This document shows positions 9,307 to 18,788 of a DNA stretch of 64,000 bases, in pieces. The translations under genes and the position numbers were made by a program. Numbering within the stretch: the stretch's first letter is position 1; each line of letters starts with the position of its first letter. Source of the DNA: Lewinellaceae bacterium. GTDB lineage: Bacteria > Bacteroidota > Bacteroidia > Chitinophagales > Saprospiraceae. The stretch spans positions 496,001 to 560,000 of the forward strand of contig JACJYR010000003.1 of the NCBI GenBank assembly GCA_020636005.1. The letters are read 5' to 3'. The notes below the pieces were generated by a model. It worked only from the letters and a program-made list of their open reading frames with translations. It searched no databases and was not told the origin of the DNA.

Positions 9307-11109
9307 ATGAAAAAATATTTTTTTTTAATCTTTCTTTTGATGATAATTGGTATAAGTGATTTGTCCAGCCAATCATCCTGCGACCCCATCCCATGCATAG
9401 GCAACTGTTGCACTGGTGGTTGTGATGGCGGAGATGGAGGTGCTGGAGGTAGTGGACATACAGTCATCAAAGGTGCCATTGACCCCAACGACCTCATCCC
9501 CCCCGCCTCCGTTGGCGACAAAGGCTGGGTGCGCCGGGATGACAATGTGCTGCCCTTCCAGTTGCTTTTTGAGAACCTGCCTGCCGCCACGCTGCCCGCC
9601 CAGCGAGTAGTGGTCACAGTGCCAATAGGGGCAAATGTGGATTACAGTAGTTTTCGACTGGGCAGTTTTGGCTTTGGAAATTACTATTTCAATGTAGCCG
9701 ATAATACCTCTCAATTGGATGGGGTATTACCCCTTTCAGGGCAATTAGGAGTTGATGTCCACGTCACCGCCGGCATCAACACACAAACGGGCGTAGCCGA
9801 GTGGGTCTTCCAGTCCCTCGACCCACTTACCGGGCAGCCGCCTACAGATATAGATGCGGGCTTCCTGCCTCCCAATGACCCCAATACGGGGCAGGGAGAG
9901 GGTTTTTGCCATTTCTCCATTTCCCCCGACCCCGCCTCGCAGACAGAGGATGAGATAGACTTCATGGCTGACATCAAATTCGATGAAGCGGATATCATCG
10001 TAACCCCCATGGCCCTGCTCACCATAGATGCCGATGCGCCTGTCAGCACCGTATCGCCCATTGTCACCGCACCCGATGCACAGCACTTGCGCCTGCAATG
10101 GTCGGGAACAGATGTAGGTTCGGGTTTGATGAATTACACCTTGTTTGTCAGCGAGGAAGGTGGCAGCTACCGCCCCTGGCTGGTGGAAACCGACACCACG
10201 GCAGGGCTGCTCAACGCCACGCTGGGCAAAACCTACCGCATCTACGTTATCGCCCGTGACAGTGTGCGGAATGTGGAGGACAAGCCGCCTTTTGATTTGG
10301 AGATTACTTTCACACCAGACCTGATACAGGGCGGTTCTCAGTTGACGGCCAGGGTTTTCCTCCTCGGCAACTACGACCAGTCCACCGGCCTGATGAAAGA
10401 CGAACTCCGCCAGCTCAGCTTATTGCCCCTCAGCCAACCCTACACCGCAACGCTGGGCTATACCCATACAGGCACTGAGAGCGTTGCCTCCAGTGTCTTC
10501 GCCGTCACCGGCAACGATGCCATCGTGGACTGGATATTGGTAGAACTGCGGGACAAAGCCAATCCCGGTCAGGCGCTCTACAGCAGGGCCGCCCTCCTCC
10601 AGCGGGACGGCGATATCGTGGATACAGATGGTTTTTCACCACTCACATTCACGGGTACTCCGGCTGATGATTATTACGTCGTTGTCAGGCACCGCAACCA
10701 CCTCGGCATCGGCACGAGCACGCCCGTCGCCATTGGCTCCGTGCCCGTGACGCTGGACTTTACCGGCGGTTCCGTCGCTACTTTTGGCACGGATGCCCAA
10801 GCCCATATCGGCGGCAAATACCTCCTATGGTCGGGCGATGCCAACGGGGACGGCAAGGTGATATACGCCGGTTCAGGCACGGATGTGAATGCCATTTCAT
10901 CGAAGGTGTTTACCAATCCACTGAATACTACTTTCTCCCCGACGTTCCCCTTGCAAGGTTATTTCAGGGAAGATTTGAACCTCGACGGGAAGGTGATTTA
11001 TGCGGGTGCGGGAACGGATGTGAATTTCATTTCTCTGCCGGTGTTTTCGGCTCCGGCAAATTTGGTGGCGTTGTCACCGACGTTTGTATTGACAGCGTTG
11101 CTGCCGTGA
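9307..11109 (+). CDS. secreted protein with Ig/FN3-like domain and a dockerin-like repeat pair
   Basis: A signal peptide (residues 1-21) precedes a Cys/Gly-rich linker. Residues ~55-245 resemble a domain found in large planctomycete and Bacteroidota surface proteins (cues: IDPNDLIPP, QRVVVTVP, FQSLDPLTGQPPTD, GFLPPNDPNTG). Residues ~250-337 are an FN3-like domain (LRLQWSGTDVGSG). Two similar blocks close the protein, at ~510-545 and ~555-590 (GDANGDGKVIYAG and EDLNLDGKVIYAG, each followed by GTDVN). They look like calcium-binding dockerin or EF-hand-like loops with extra residues. No T9SS tail is seen. It lies 85 bp after the RHS gene and 57 bp before the SprB/lectin gene, so the three are probably co-expressed. 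The role is unknown beyond extracellular binding or structure. Confidence 0.72.
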   Translation: MKKYFFLIFLLMIIGISDLSSQSSCDPIPCIGNCCTGGCDGGDGGAGGSGHTVIKGAIDPNDLIPPASVGDKGWVRRDDNVLPFQLLFENLPAATLPAQRVVVTVPIGANVDYSSFRLGSFGFGNYYFNVADNTSQLDGVLPLSGQLGVDVHVTAGINTQTGVAEWVFQSLDPLTGQPPTDIDAGFLPPNDPNTGQGEGFCHFSISPDPASQTEDEIDFMADIKFDEADIIVTPMALLTIDADAPVSTVSPIVTAPDAQHLRLQWSGTDVGSGLMNYTLFVSEEGGSYRPWLVETDTTAGLLNATLGKTYRIYVIARDSVRNVEDKPPFDLEITFTPDLIQGGSQLTARVFLLGNYDQSTGLMKDELRQLSLLPLSQPYTATLGYTHTGTESVASSVFAVTGNDAIVDWILVELRDKANPGQALYSRAALLQRDGDIVDTDGFSPLTFTGTPADDYYVVVRHRNHLGIGTSTPVAIGSVPVTLDFTGGSVATFGTDAQAHIGGKYLLWSGDANGDGKVIYAGSGTDVNAISSKVFTNPLNTTFSPTFPLQGYFREDLNLDGKVIYAGAGTDVNFISLPVFSAPANLVALSPTFVLTALLP

Positions 11110-11165
11110 CCCGAACGCTATTTGAAACACAACCCCCATCATTTTAAACAATAAAAAACAACACT

Positions 11166-14100
11166 ATGCCCAGATTTCTTACCCTTGCTTTTGTTTTCCT
11201 GTTTTTAGGGAAAACCGCTTTTGCGACGATTGATATTTCGCTGACCAACCCTGCTTCACAGATATTGGTGGTCAGGTACAAAGCCAACTCCAACTACAAC
11301 ACCACCCCTTTCAATATCTGGAACAGCCAGGTATTTACAATGAGGTGGAGTACAGCTTTGGGGGCGAATGTGATTACGGGAATCACGAATCAATCAGCTT
11401 TTACCTTTACACTTGATGGTAGCCCAGCAAACGGCAACGACGGCTTTTTCTACCAAAAGTTCACGGCTGCCAACACCAATGTTAATCAGAGCATTGCCAA
11501 TGGGGCAACGCTGGCTGTTTTGCAAATCACCGTTTTCAATGCCAATATCTGTGGCGGTGATTTCGAATTGATTACGGGGACGCCAGTTGTAAATTCCATC
11601 TTCGGCACGGCCTCGGTCAATAATGTTTTGGGGGAACAATTCAACGCCTTTGACCCGGCAGTGGTGGAAAACGTTTTGCTCAATCCAACAGCCACCTTGG
11701 AAACCTGGTACCAGGACAGTGATGGGGATGGCAAAGGAAACCCAAATGCATCCTTGGTGGATTGCGAACAGCCACAAGGTTATGTATTGGATAATACCGA
11801 TTGCAACGATACCAATCCAAACCTTCCGACTGCCCCTGGTACTGCTTGCGACGATGGAAATCCCCAAACAATCAACGATGTGATATTGGCCAATGGCTGC
11901 GATTGTGCAGGAACGCTGGTGGATTGCCCGGCACTTGGATTGAATGTCGGCGCCAACTGCAATGACAATGACCCCTGCACTGTCAACGATGTGGTACAAA
12001 CCGACTGCACCTGTGCCGGAACGTTTCAGGATACCGACAACGATGGCACTTGTGATGCCGAAGACCTTTGCCCTGGTGGCCCCGAACCCGGAAGTCCCTG
12101 CGACGACGGCGATGCCACCACCATCAACGACCAAATAAATTCAAATTGCGTATGCGAAGGCACACCCACCAACTGCACCGGCATCGGCGATGCGGATGGA
12201 GACGGGGTTTGTGCCAATGTCGATTGCAACGATAATGACGCATCGGCGACGTCCGCTATCGGTTCGCCTTGTAATGACGGTGACCCTTGCACCGTGAACG
12301 ATGTGGTTACAGCTGGTTGCGGATGTGCAGGCACTTTTCTGGACACCGACAACGACGGCACTTGCGACACCAACGATACAGACGATGACAATGACGGAAT
12401 TCCTGATGCGCAGGATAATTGCCCATTGCAACCCAATCCCGTTATTCAATCAATTCAAGTGACAGACGCCTCGTGCTTGGGAATATCCAATGGGAGCCTG
12501 TCTGCCAATGTAACAGGCGGTACAGCGCCATATATTTTTACATGGAGTAATGGTGGCACTACTCCTTCTTTGACTGGGTTAGCTGGTGGAACTTACAGCT
12601 TGACGGTTTCCGATGCAAATGGATGCAATGCTAATTCTAGTGCAACGGTAGGGAGCGGAGCAGGGATAACTTTATCATTAAACGTGACCGACGTCGCTTG
12701 TTCAGGTGCAAATAATGGTTCAATAGCAGCCACCCCAAATGGCGGCACTGCTCCCTACTCATTTTTATGGAGTGACGGCAGCAATGGCGCAAGTTTGGAC
12801 AATTTATCAACAGGAACATACAGCGTGACGGCTACAGATGCGAATGGTTGCAATTCAAGTTCGACAGCTTCAGTGAATGCAGGCCCGGGTATTTCCCTGA
12901 GCCTTGATGTGGATGAAAGTGGATGTGGAAGCACAGGCGGCAGTATCAGCGCAGTAGTGTCTGGTAGCACTGTACCGCTTACTTACCTTTGGAGCAACGG
13001 GAGCAATAACCCAAGTTTGACAGGATTGGTCACAGGCACCTACAGCGTTACAGCGACCGATGCTAATGGATGTTCTGGCACGGCTTCGGCAAGTATATGC
13101 GCTAACACAGGAGGGTCGGACTGTCCAATTCTCAATCTGAATATCGGCGACCTTTGTGACGATGGGAACATTTGCACAGAAAATGACATCGTGCAACCCG
13201 ATTGTACCTGCGCAGGAACTATCCAGGATAGCGACAATGATGGTACCTGCGATGCCATAGATTTATGCCCTGGTCCAGAACCGGGTTCTCCCTGCAATGA
13301 CGGCAACCCAAACACAGTCAACGACATGGTTAACAGCAACTGCCAATGCGTTGGTGTCCAGCCCAATAACGGTATCACCTTAAGTTGTCCACCGGACATC
13401 GAGGTGTTAGTGCCAAACGGTTCACCTGGCACCATCATCAATTTCCCTGCACCCCTGGCAAGTTCCACATGCAACGGCGGGGGTGGATGTAATCCTTCAC
13501 CCATTGCTGGCTTCACCCTGATGGGAGAGTTTGGTGGCAGTCTTTATTATTTATCTTCAACTTCAAAAACATGGGAAGATGCCCGCTTGGATTGCATCGC
13601 AAAGGGCGGCCAATTAGCCGTTATCACTAGTGCGGCGGAGAACCAGTTTGTTGCCAATCACCTGGGCTATGGCAATGCTGCCTACATCGGCCTGACGGAC
13701 AAAAACAGCGAAGGTAACTTTACCTGGACAGATGGTTCGGCATTGTCCTATACTAACTGGGAGCCCGGAGAGCCCAACAACGGTAATGGCTTTCCTGAAA
13801 ACTTCGTGGTAATGCATGGTTGGACATTGGGAAAATGGGCCGACTACAACGTATGGGTGTCCAAACCTTATATTTTGGAAATCGTTTGCAACCCGGTCGG
13901 CGGTAATGGAAATGGCCTGGTTGGGACGCAAACCACAGGGCCGGCATCGGGCGCATTCTTTAATATAGGACAACACACCGTATCCTATCAATATACTGAC
14001 AATTGTGGTAACCAGGTGAGTTGTTCCTTCAATGTGAATGTAATCGAAGAAACACAGCAAACGGGAGGATGTACGCAATTTGTCAACCTTGCCACGGGAG

Positions 14101-15098
14101 GTCAGGCCACACAATCCAGCACCCGCTTTGGAGCATTGCCAGGAAGGGCTATTGATGGGAATACGAGCGGTAATTTCTGGGGCGATTTTTCCGTATCGCA
14201 CACTGAATGGGAGGACAACGCCTGGTGGGAGGTTGACCTCGGCAAGAAATTCGACCTGAAATATGTGAACATCTGGAACAGGACGGATTGCTGCCAACAG
14301 TTTCAGAGCAATTTCTATGTATTGGTATCCGATGTTCCATTTACTTCTGCCAACCTAAATGCCTCCATAAACCAACCTGGGGTAACGGCCTATTACCAAG
14401 GAGGACAAGTCGGGTTGCCCACCACCATTGCCACCGAAAGGTCGGGAAGATATGTGCGTGTTCAATTGGCAGGGCAGGCATTCCTCGGGATGGCAGAGGT
14501 GCAGATTTTTGGCTGTTTGTCCAATAATTTTAATGGCGGTGGTACAAGCAACCTGATATATTTTGGGGCAAATGGCACAGCACCAATGGAAGTAGCGCTT
14601 TCATGGTTACAGGTATCAGACCAAGTTATTAGTAATTACACCATAGAGCGGTCCACGGAAGTGGAAGATTTTACTCCAATCATCCAGCTCAATAAAGGTA
14701 AGGCTGAAGACCATCCTACGATGTACCACGATTTTGACAGAAACCCCTACGAAGGTTTAAATATCTATCGTTTACGGGTCAATTTTGAAGATGGAAGCTT
14801 CTTGTATTCTAATGCTGACTCCGTCTATTTCAAACCGGGTTCCAGTTTTGAGTTATTTCCCAACCCCACAGGTACCTACGTCAACCTATACCTCAAACGT
14901 TTTAGAGAAAAAGAAGTGGATATCGTAATCAGTAACACATTGGGACAAGTTCTCTATCAGGAACACTTAGAATCGGTAGAAGACGCAGTCTACCACGTCG
15001 AACTGCCTCATCACCGCTTCAAAGACGGCCTCTACCTCGTCTCCGTTGTCCACCGGGGCCGTGCAGCCTCAAAGCGACTCGTTGTTGCAAGGATGTAA
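11166..15098 (+). CDS. T9SS-exported mosaic adhesin: Cys-rich repeats, SprB repeats, C-type lectin within HYR, discoidin domain, sorting tail
   Basis: Domains in order: signal peptide (1-19); N-terminal beta domain (to ~170); a MopE-like 'WYQDSDGDGKGNP' unit (~180); Cys-rich, Asp-rich blocks (~252-333, ~339-420 and ~652-733; NDNDPCTVNDVV, DTDNDGTCD), probably calcium-binding; three SprB-type repeats (~427-497, 499-572, 575-646; 'G..PY.F.WS.G', 'TDANGC'); a C-type lectin domain (~785-910; EPGEPNN, WADYN); the second half of an HYR domain (~915-962); an F5/8 type C (discoidin) domain (~970-1117); and a type A T9SS sorting domain (~1227-1310; FPNPTGTYVNL). The domains predict a surface adhesin that binds carbohydrate, as in gliding or attachment. 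It is the last gene of the surface block and is followed at once by a strong terminator. Confidence 0.9.
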   Translation: MPRFLTLAFVFLFLGKTAFATIDISLTNPASQILVVRYKANSNYNTTPFNIWNSQVFTMRWSTALGANVITGITNQSAFTFTLDGSPANGNDGFFYQKFTAANTNVNQSIANGATLAVLQITVFNANICGGDFELITGTPVVNSIFGTASVNNVLGEQFNAFDPAVVENVLLNPTATLETWYQDSDGDGKGNPNASLVDCEQPQGYVLDNTDCNDTNPNLPTAPGTACDDGNPQTINDVILANGCDCAGTLVDCPALGLNVGANCNDNDPCTVNDVVQTDCTCAGTFQDTDNDGTCDAEDLCPGGPEPGSPCDDGDATTINDQINSNCVCEGTPTNCTGIGDADGDGVCANVDCNDNDASATSAIGSPCNDGDPCTVNDVVTAGCGCAGTFLDTDNDGTCDTNDTDDDNDGIPDAQDNCPLQPNPVIQSIQVTDASCLGISNGSLSANVTGGTAPYIFTWSNGGTTPSLTGLAGGTYSLTVSDANGCNANSSATVGSGAGITLSLNVTDVACSGANNGSIAATPNGGTAPYSFLWSDGSNGASLDNLSTGTYSVTATDANGCNSSSTASVNAGPGISLSLDVDESGCGSTGGSISAVVSGSTVPLTYLWSNGSNNPSLTGLVTGTYSVTATDANGCSGTASASICANTGGSDCPILNLNIGDLCDDGNICTENDIVQPDCTCAGTIQDSDNDGTCDAIDLCPGPEPGSPCNDGNPNTVNDMVNSNCQCVGVQPNNGITLSCPPDIEVLVPNGSPGTIINFPAPLASSTCNGGGGCNPSPIAGFTLMGEFGGSLYYLSSTSKTWEDARLDCIAKGGQLAVITSAAENQFVANHLGYGNAAYIGLTDKNSEGNFTWTDGSALSYTNWEPGEPNNGNGFPENFVVMHGWTLGKWADYNVWVSKPYILEIVCNPVGGNGNGLVGTQTTGPASGAFFNIGQHTVSYQYTDNCGNQVSCSFNVNVIEETQQTGGCTQFVNLATGGQATQSSTRFGALPGRAIDGNTSGNFWGDFSVSHTEWEDNAWWEVDLGKKFDLKYVNIWNRTDCCQQFQSNFYVLVSDVPFTSANLNASINQPGVTAYYQGGQVGLPTTIATERSGRYVRVQLAGQAFLGMAEVQIFGCLSNNFNGGGTSNLIYFGANGTAPMEVALSWLQVSDQVISNYTIERSTEVEDFTPIIQLNKGKAEDHPTMYHDFDRNPYEGLNIYRLRVNFEDGSFLYSNADSVYFKPGSSFELFPNPTGTYVNLYLKRFREKEVDIVISNTLGQVLYQEHLESVEDAVYHVELPHHRFKDGLYLVSVVHRGRAASKRLVVARM

Positions 15099-15124
15099 GC
15101 CGGCAAAAGCATTCCGCTGAAATG

Positions 15125-15160
15125 AAAAGCCCTGCAACCGCCAAAGTTGCGGGGCTTTTT
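15125..15160 (+). terminator. rho-independent terminator of the surface-protein block
   Basis: A 14-bp stem (15125-15138 with 15146-15159, one G-T wobble) with a 7-nt loop ends in a T run. It lies 26 bp after the stop of the T9SS adhesin, the right place and strand to end that transcription unit. Confidence 0.88.
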
Positions 15161-15254
15161 CTGTAAACCAGTATAAACCAATTCCTTTGATAACGCTACC
15201 GAATGGAGGCAAAAACTTTGGCGAACACATTTCCCCGATAAAAGCTAAAACGAA

Positions 15255-15430
15255 TACCTTAGCCCCTTCTTTTCAACAAAGCAAACCACTCACCCTGACG
15301 CTGTTCTTCGCCAACCCGGCCTCCAAAATCTACATAATCCGGTTCGACCAAAACCTCGTAGCTTTTAAAAGCTACCAGTCTTTGGCACGGCGGACGCTCA
15401 AAAAAACTCACCTAAGGCTTCGGTATCTGA
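15255..15430 (+). pseudogene. degraded partial copy of the purL promoter and 5' end
   Basis: The segment matches the start of purL at ~18.75-18.9 kb. It carries TACCTTAG (versus the -7 element TACCTTTG at 18747), the same 'cttttcaacaaagcaaac' leader type, and a translation containing FFANPASKIYIIR that aligns with LFGNPSSKIYAVQ. A later stretch (aactcacct..gcttcgg) matches again after an interruption that contains a perfect palindrome. The open frame here ends at 15435 without any further FGAM-synthetase sequence. It is a non-functional relic of a duplication of the purL start, about 3.5 kb upstream of the real gene. The match was judged by eye. Confidence 0.6.
15358..15375. repeat. 18-bp perfect palindrome inside the purL-like relic
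   Basis: The sequence GTAGCTTTTAAAAGCTAC reads the same on both strands. It sits just where the relic's similarity to purL is interrupted, so it may be a small insertion or a protein-binding site. Confidence 0.6.
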
Positions 15431-15510
15431 AGTAAAAAGGCTATTTAAAAATCTGACTTTTGAAAAAAATGTTGTTGCGCTCCTTCTTCTGCTTCGTATC
15501 TTGCCAGAAA

Positions 15511-16832
15511 ATGCTGATCAATCGAATATACTTGCTGGTTATTTTGCTGACAGGATGGGTTCAGGTTGACCTGACCGGCCAGGAATCCATGTTAAAAGGC
15601 AGGGTGCTGGACGCTGCCACCGGTGATGCAGTTGTTGGCGCTAATGTGTTCGATCCAATCCGTCAAACCGGAACTATTACGGACCAAAAGGGAATTTACT
15701 ATCATGATTCCGCAGTGGCCGGTTCGGTTGGAAGTTTCGAGCATCGGTTATGAAAAGTTCTTGCTGGATATTTTTGAAAGGGAGGAGGAGGGGATTACCA
15801 TATACCTGTCGCCGGTATCCACCGATTTGCCGGAAGTGAACGTGACCGCCGCCAAAGTAGCAACCGAGGTGTATGCTGGCCCCGAACAGGTGCTGGATTT
15901 TTGTTTTATGGTGAAAATATCCTCACGCTGATACGCAACCGTGATACCGGGCAGGAAGCCGTGGAATGGAGGTCGGCCCAGGGATTTTGATTGATTCCTT
16001 GCCGCTGGCCCTGAAAGGGAAAAGGCGAAAAATCGCTGCATCAATCCTGCCTGGGCACCGTGAGTATCATTGCAGGTGGTAAGGTCTATCAATTGGTCAT
16101 GGAAGAAGATGTACTGCTGGGGTATTTGCTTACTGGCGACTACCATACTTATTGCTGGAAGTGGAGAAATGCCAGTTGGCATATCCCGAACGTGTGTGCT
16201 ACCAACTGTACCGGTATCTGGGACAACAGGTGGATTACCGGATGTTCTTAAGAGGGCAGGATTCCAGTTACGTGTTTTACAGCGTCGCCAACGAACAAAG
16301 GATCCGGCAGTTGTTCGATGATATGGCGCCCAAAATATTGCTGGACCGCACCGCCGCCGATATGACTGCCACCCATCCGGACGATTTAAGGGAAATCAGA
16401 AATGCCCAGGAGGACCTGGATGGCTGGAAGCATCTGTTTTACCAGCCTGTTTACTGCCCCGTGTTTGGGGTAGGTGATAAAATTGCTGTGTTCGACCATG
16501 TTCATGGCGAGCTGAGATTTTTCACTGCCAGTGGACAAGCCTTGTCATCGCTACCTATTTCATACCATTTGCAGGAAAATTGGGGCCGGGAAGTTTTGCT
16601 GGATGAAATAACCGGAAAGTTCTACACGGTATTTGCCACGAAACAGGGAAAACAGTTGAACGAAATTCAACGGAGCGACGGCAGCCTCGGTGAGCCGGTG
16701 CTGATAAAGAGCAATACCATCCGGAAATTGGGCGTGCTGAACGGTATATTGTATTTCCTGGAGGAAAATAAAGATGCTATTTTCGGCTATACTTTCTTAA
16801 GGTTGAAAAAAATCAAAATCGGGTTAGGGTAA
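15511..16832 (+). pseudogene. CarboxypepD-regulatory-like outer-membrane/secreted protein, broken by several frameshifts
   Basis: A signal peptide (MLINRIYLLVILLTGW) and a carboxypeptidase-regulatory-like domain (LKGRVLDAATGDAVVGANV, then after a shift VSSIGYEKFLLDI and LPEVNVTA) are followed by a longer C-terminal region of unknown function. The protein continues through at least four frame changes, near 15,730, 15,900, 15,985 and 16,150. The last 226 residues are then open to 16832. If repaired it would be about 440 residues. Such proteins are common in Bacteroidota next to TonB-linked or surface systems. Codon use looks normal on both sides of every break, so the indels are either very recent or errors in the assembled sequence. 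An extra in-frame TTG start 51 bp upstream is possible. Confidence 0.6.
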
Positions 16833-16860
16833 TCGCCCGTTTCATAACCATCATTCAAAA

Positions 16861-18561
16861 ATGAGACTACTGATTTTCTGCTTTGTCATTTGTTGGGTAA
16901 ACCTCTCCGCACAAATCACCCTCAGCGGGGTGGTGGCCGACCAATCTAACAACCGGCCATTGCCATTTGCTAATGTGTTCACGGATACGGGCGAAGGAGG
17001 CATCACGAGCGAAAGTGGCAAGTTTATTATCGAAGTGAAGGCCATGCCCGCCAAGTTGACTATCAGCTACGTGGGCTACGAAACGAAAGTGGTGCAATTG
17101 AAAGCAGGCACCTTGTTTTACCCCGTAAAAATCGCCCCGATTTCCATGCAGCTAATGCAGATAAATGTGCTGGCTACTGACGAAAATGCCGCCGCTTTTT
17201 TTTTACGAAGCCATCGAAAATTCAAGAAAAGCATCTGTGAGTCCCCGTCTGGCAAAAACGTTCCGGCGGACTTATTCCACCATCGGGGAGGGCAGGCCAA
17301 CAGAGCTTCTGGAGGGATATTACAATGCTACGCTTGCGGAAGGAGGGGTCAGGTCTTTTGAAATTAAAAATGGGAGAATCGGAGTGCCTGTCAACAGTTA
17401 CTTGATTCAACTTGATTTTTGCAAAGTGCTGGAAGGCTACAATTTTATGGAGACAGCGACGGCTATCTTCCTCCTTCGCCCTGCAGGAGCGGTCGGTTAA
17501 GAAGATATTGAAAAATTATTACGTCAAATATTCCGGTAGCTATATCACTGCGAATGACACAATCGTGAAAATTATTTTCGAGAGCAAAAACCGGGGAAAG
17601 CTTTTGACGGAACCGCCTTTATCCAGCAATCCAGCAAACAAATCATCCGGGTAGTACACCAGGTTGAAAACGCTGACGTCATACCATTCTACCTGGTGAA
17701 CATCCAGGAGGGTACCTCTTTGGAAAACATGGGGATAAAATGGGATACCGGTTTTGAAACAATTGATGGGGCGCCCATGCCCCGGTACATACACCTGGTT
17801 ATAAATTTAGATGTTGTATATGGTTCGGAAAGGGCTGCTTTGAAGGCCAATACAAAGTTGTTTTTTATGATTACAACGAGGTATTTACGCTTCCAGTTTT
17901 AATGATAACGAAGAGTTGAACGACTATGACAAGATACTGGCTGTGCCCTACAACCATGCTTTCTGGCAAAGAACCGCCAAGTTGCCGGAAACCGGCATGG
18001 AGGAACGCTTTCGGAAAGACCTGGAAAATGGAAGTCTGTTTGTCAATTACAGCCCTTCCAGCGGCCATATCGAATTGTTGAACAACAGGTTCCAATTGAT
18101 ACAGGAAGGAATGGAACCGGATTGGGAAAAGTTGTCCGGTCTTAGCCTGGACACTTATGACCGCCAAACGCAGTCAACCCTTGGCTCAGACGCCTACAAC
18201 GGGCTGTTCGCCAAAACGCTATTTTCGCTGGATTATAACTGCTTCGAGGATTCTACCCAGTTTGAAGTGGCAGCCGTGCTGGATTACAGCAGTTCTTACA
18301 TGAACAGTAAAGATGAACTTGAATGCTCCTTTTTTTGAAATTTCTTCAGTTTGCTGGCCTGCATGCAAAGGAGTTTGAAAAAAACTGTCGGAAAAATACG
18401 GGCACAAATGCCCAGATAGGAAAGAATTATTAATGGATATGAAAGAAGCTGAGAAAACCATGAAAAAGCATCTCTTCGTTTTATTTAACGGGCAAAACAA
18501 AAGGAATAGGGACTACCTCGAAGATCTGGAAACCTGGATTAGCCAACGCAGGATGCAGTAA
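16861..18561 (+). pseudogene. second CarboxypepD-regulatory-like protein, broken by several frameshifts
   Basis: It begins with a good signal peptide (MRLLIFCFVICWVNLSAQ) and a carboxypeptidase-regulatory-like beta domain (ITLSGVVADQSNNRPLPFANV, LTISYVGYETKVV). After residue ~118 the frame changes at a run of nine T's (~17,197), and the protein continues as YEAIENSRKASVSPRLAKTF and onward. Further changes occur near 17,450, 17,600, 17,870 and 18,330. The last piece ends in a Lys-rich helix and TAA at 18559-18561. The repaired product would be about 560 residues, a length usual for this Bacteroidota family. It starts 28 bp after the previous broken gene and has the same plan, so the two look like an operon of related proteins. 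The function is unknown. Confidence 0.6.
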
Positions 18562-18746
18562 TGTTCTGTACGCTATTGCATTTCAGCGATGTTGTTTGAA
18601 AAAGGTTTAGGTGAAATTTTGCTATAATAAGCCAGTTGTTTGTCCTCAAAGCTATCCTGGTAACAAAACCTTTTTGAACCCCAGGCAAGTAAGTTGCAAA
18701 AAAAGTCACTTTAAGGCTGTAATTCCCTCTCTTCTTTCCCAACTCC

Positions 18747-18754
18747 TACCTTTG
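18747..18754 (+). promoter_or_regulatory. probable -7 element of the purL promoter
   Basis: TACCTTTG fits the Bacteroidota -7 consensus TAnnTTTG and lies 35 bp before the purL start. No clear TTG is seen 17-23 bp upstream. A mutated copy, TACCTTAG, stands before the purL relic at 15255. Confidence 0.5.
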
Positions 18755-18788
18755 CCCATTCTTTTAAACAAGCAAACTGTAATAGGTC

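Noticed and set aside
15187..15435. Independent 82-codon gene
   Set aside because: Its only recognisable part matches the start of PurL, and it has no conserved continuation; it is treated as a relic.
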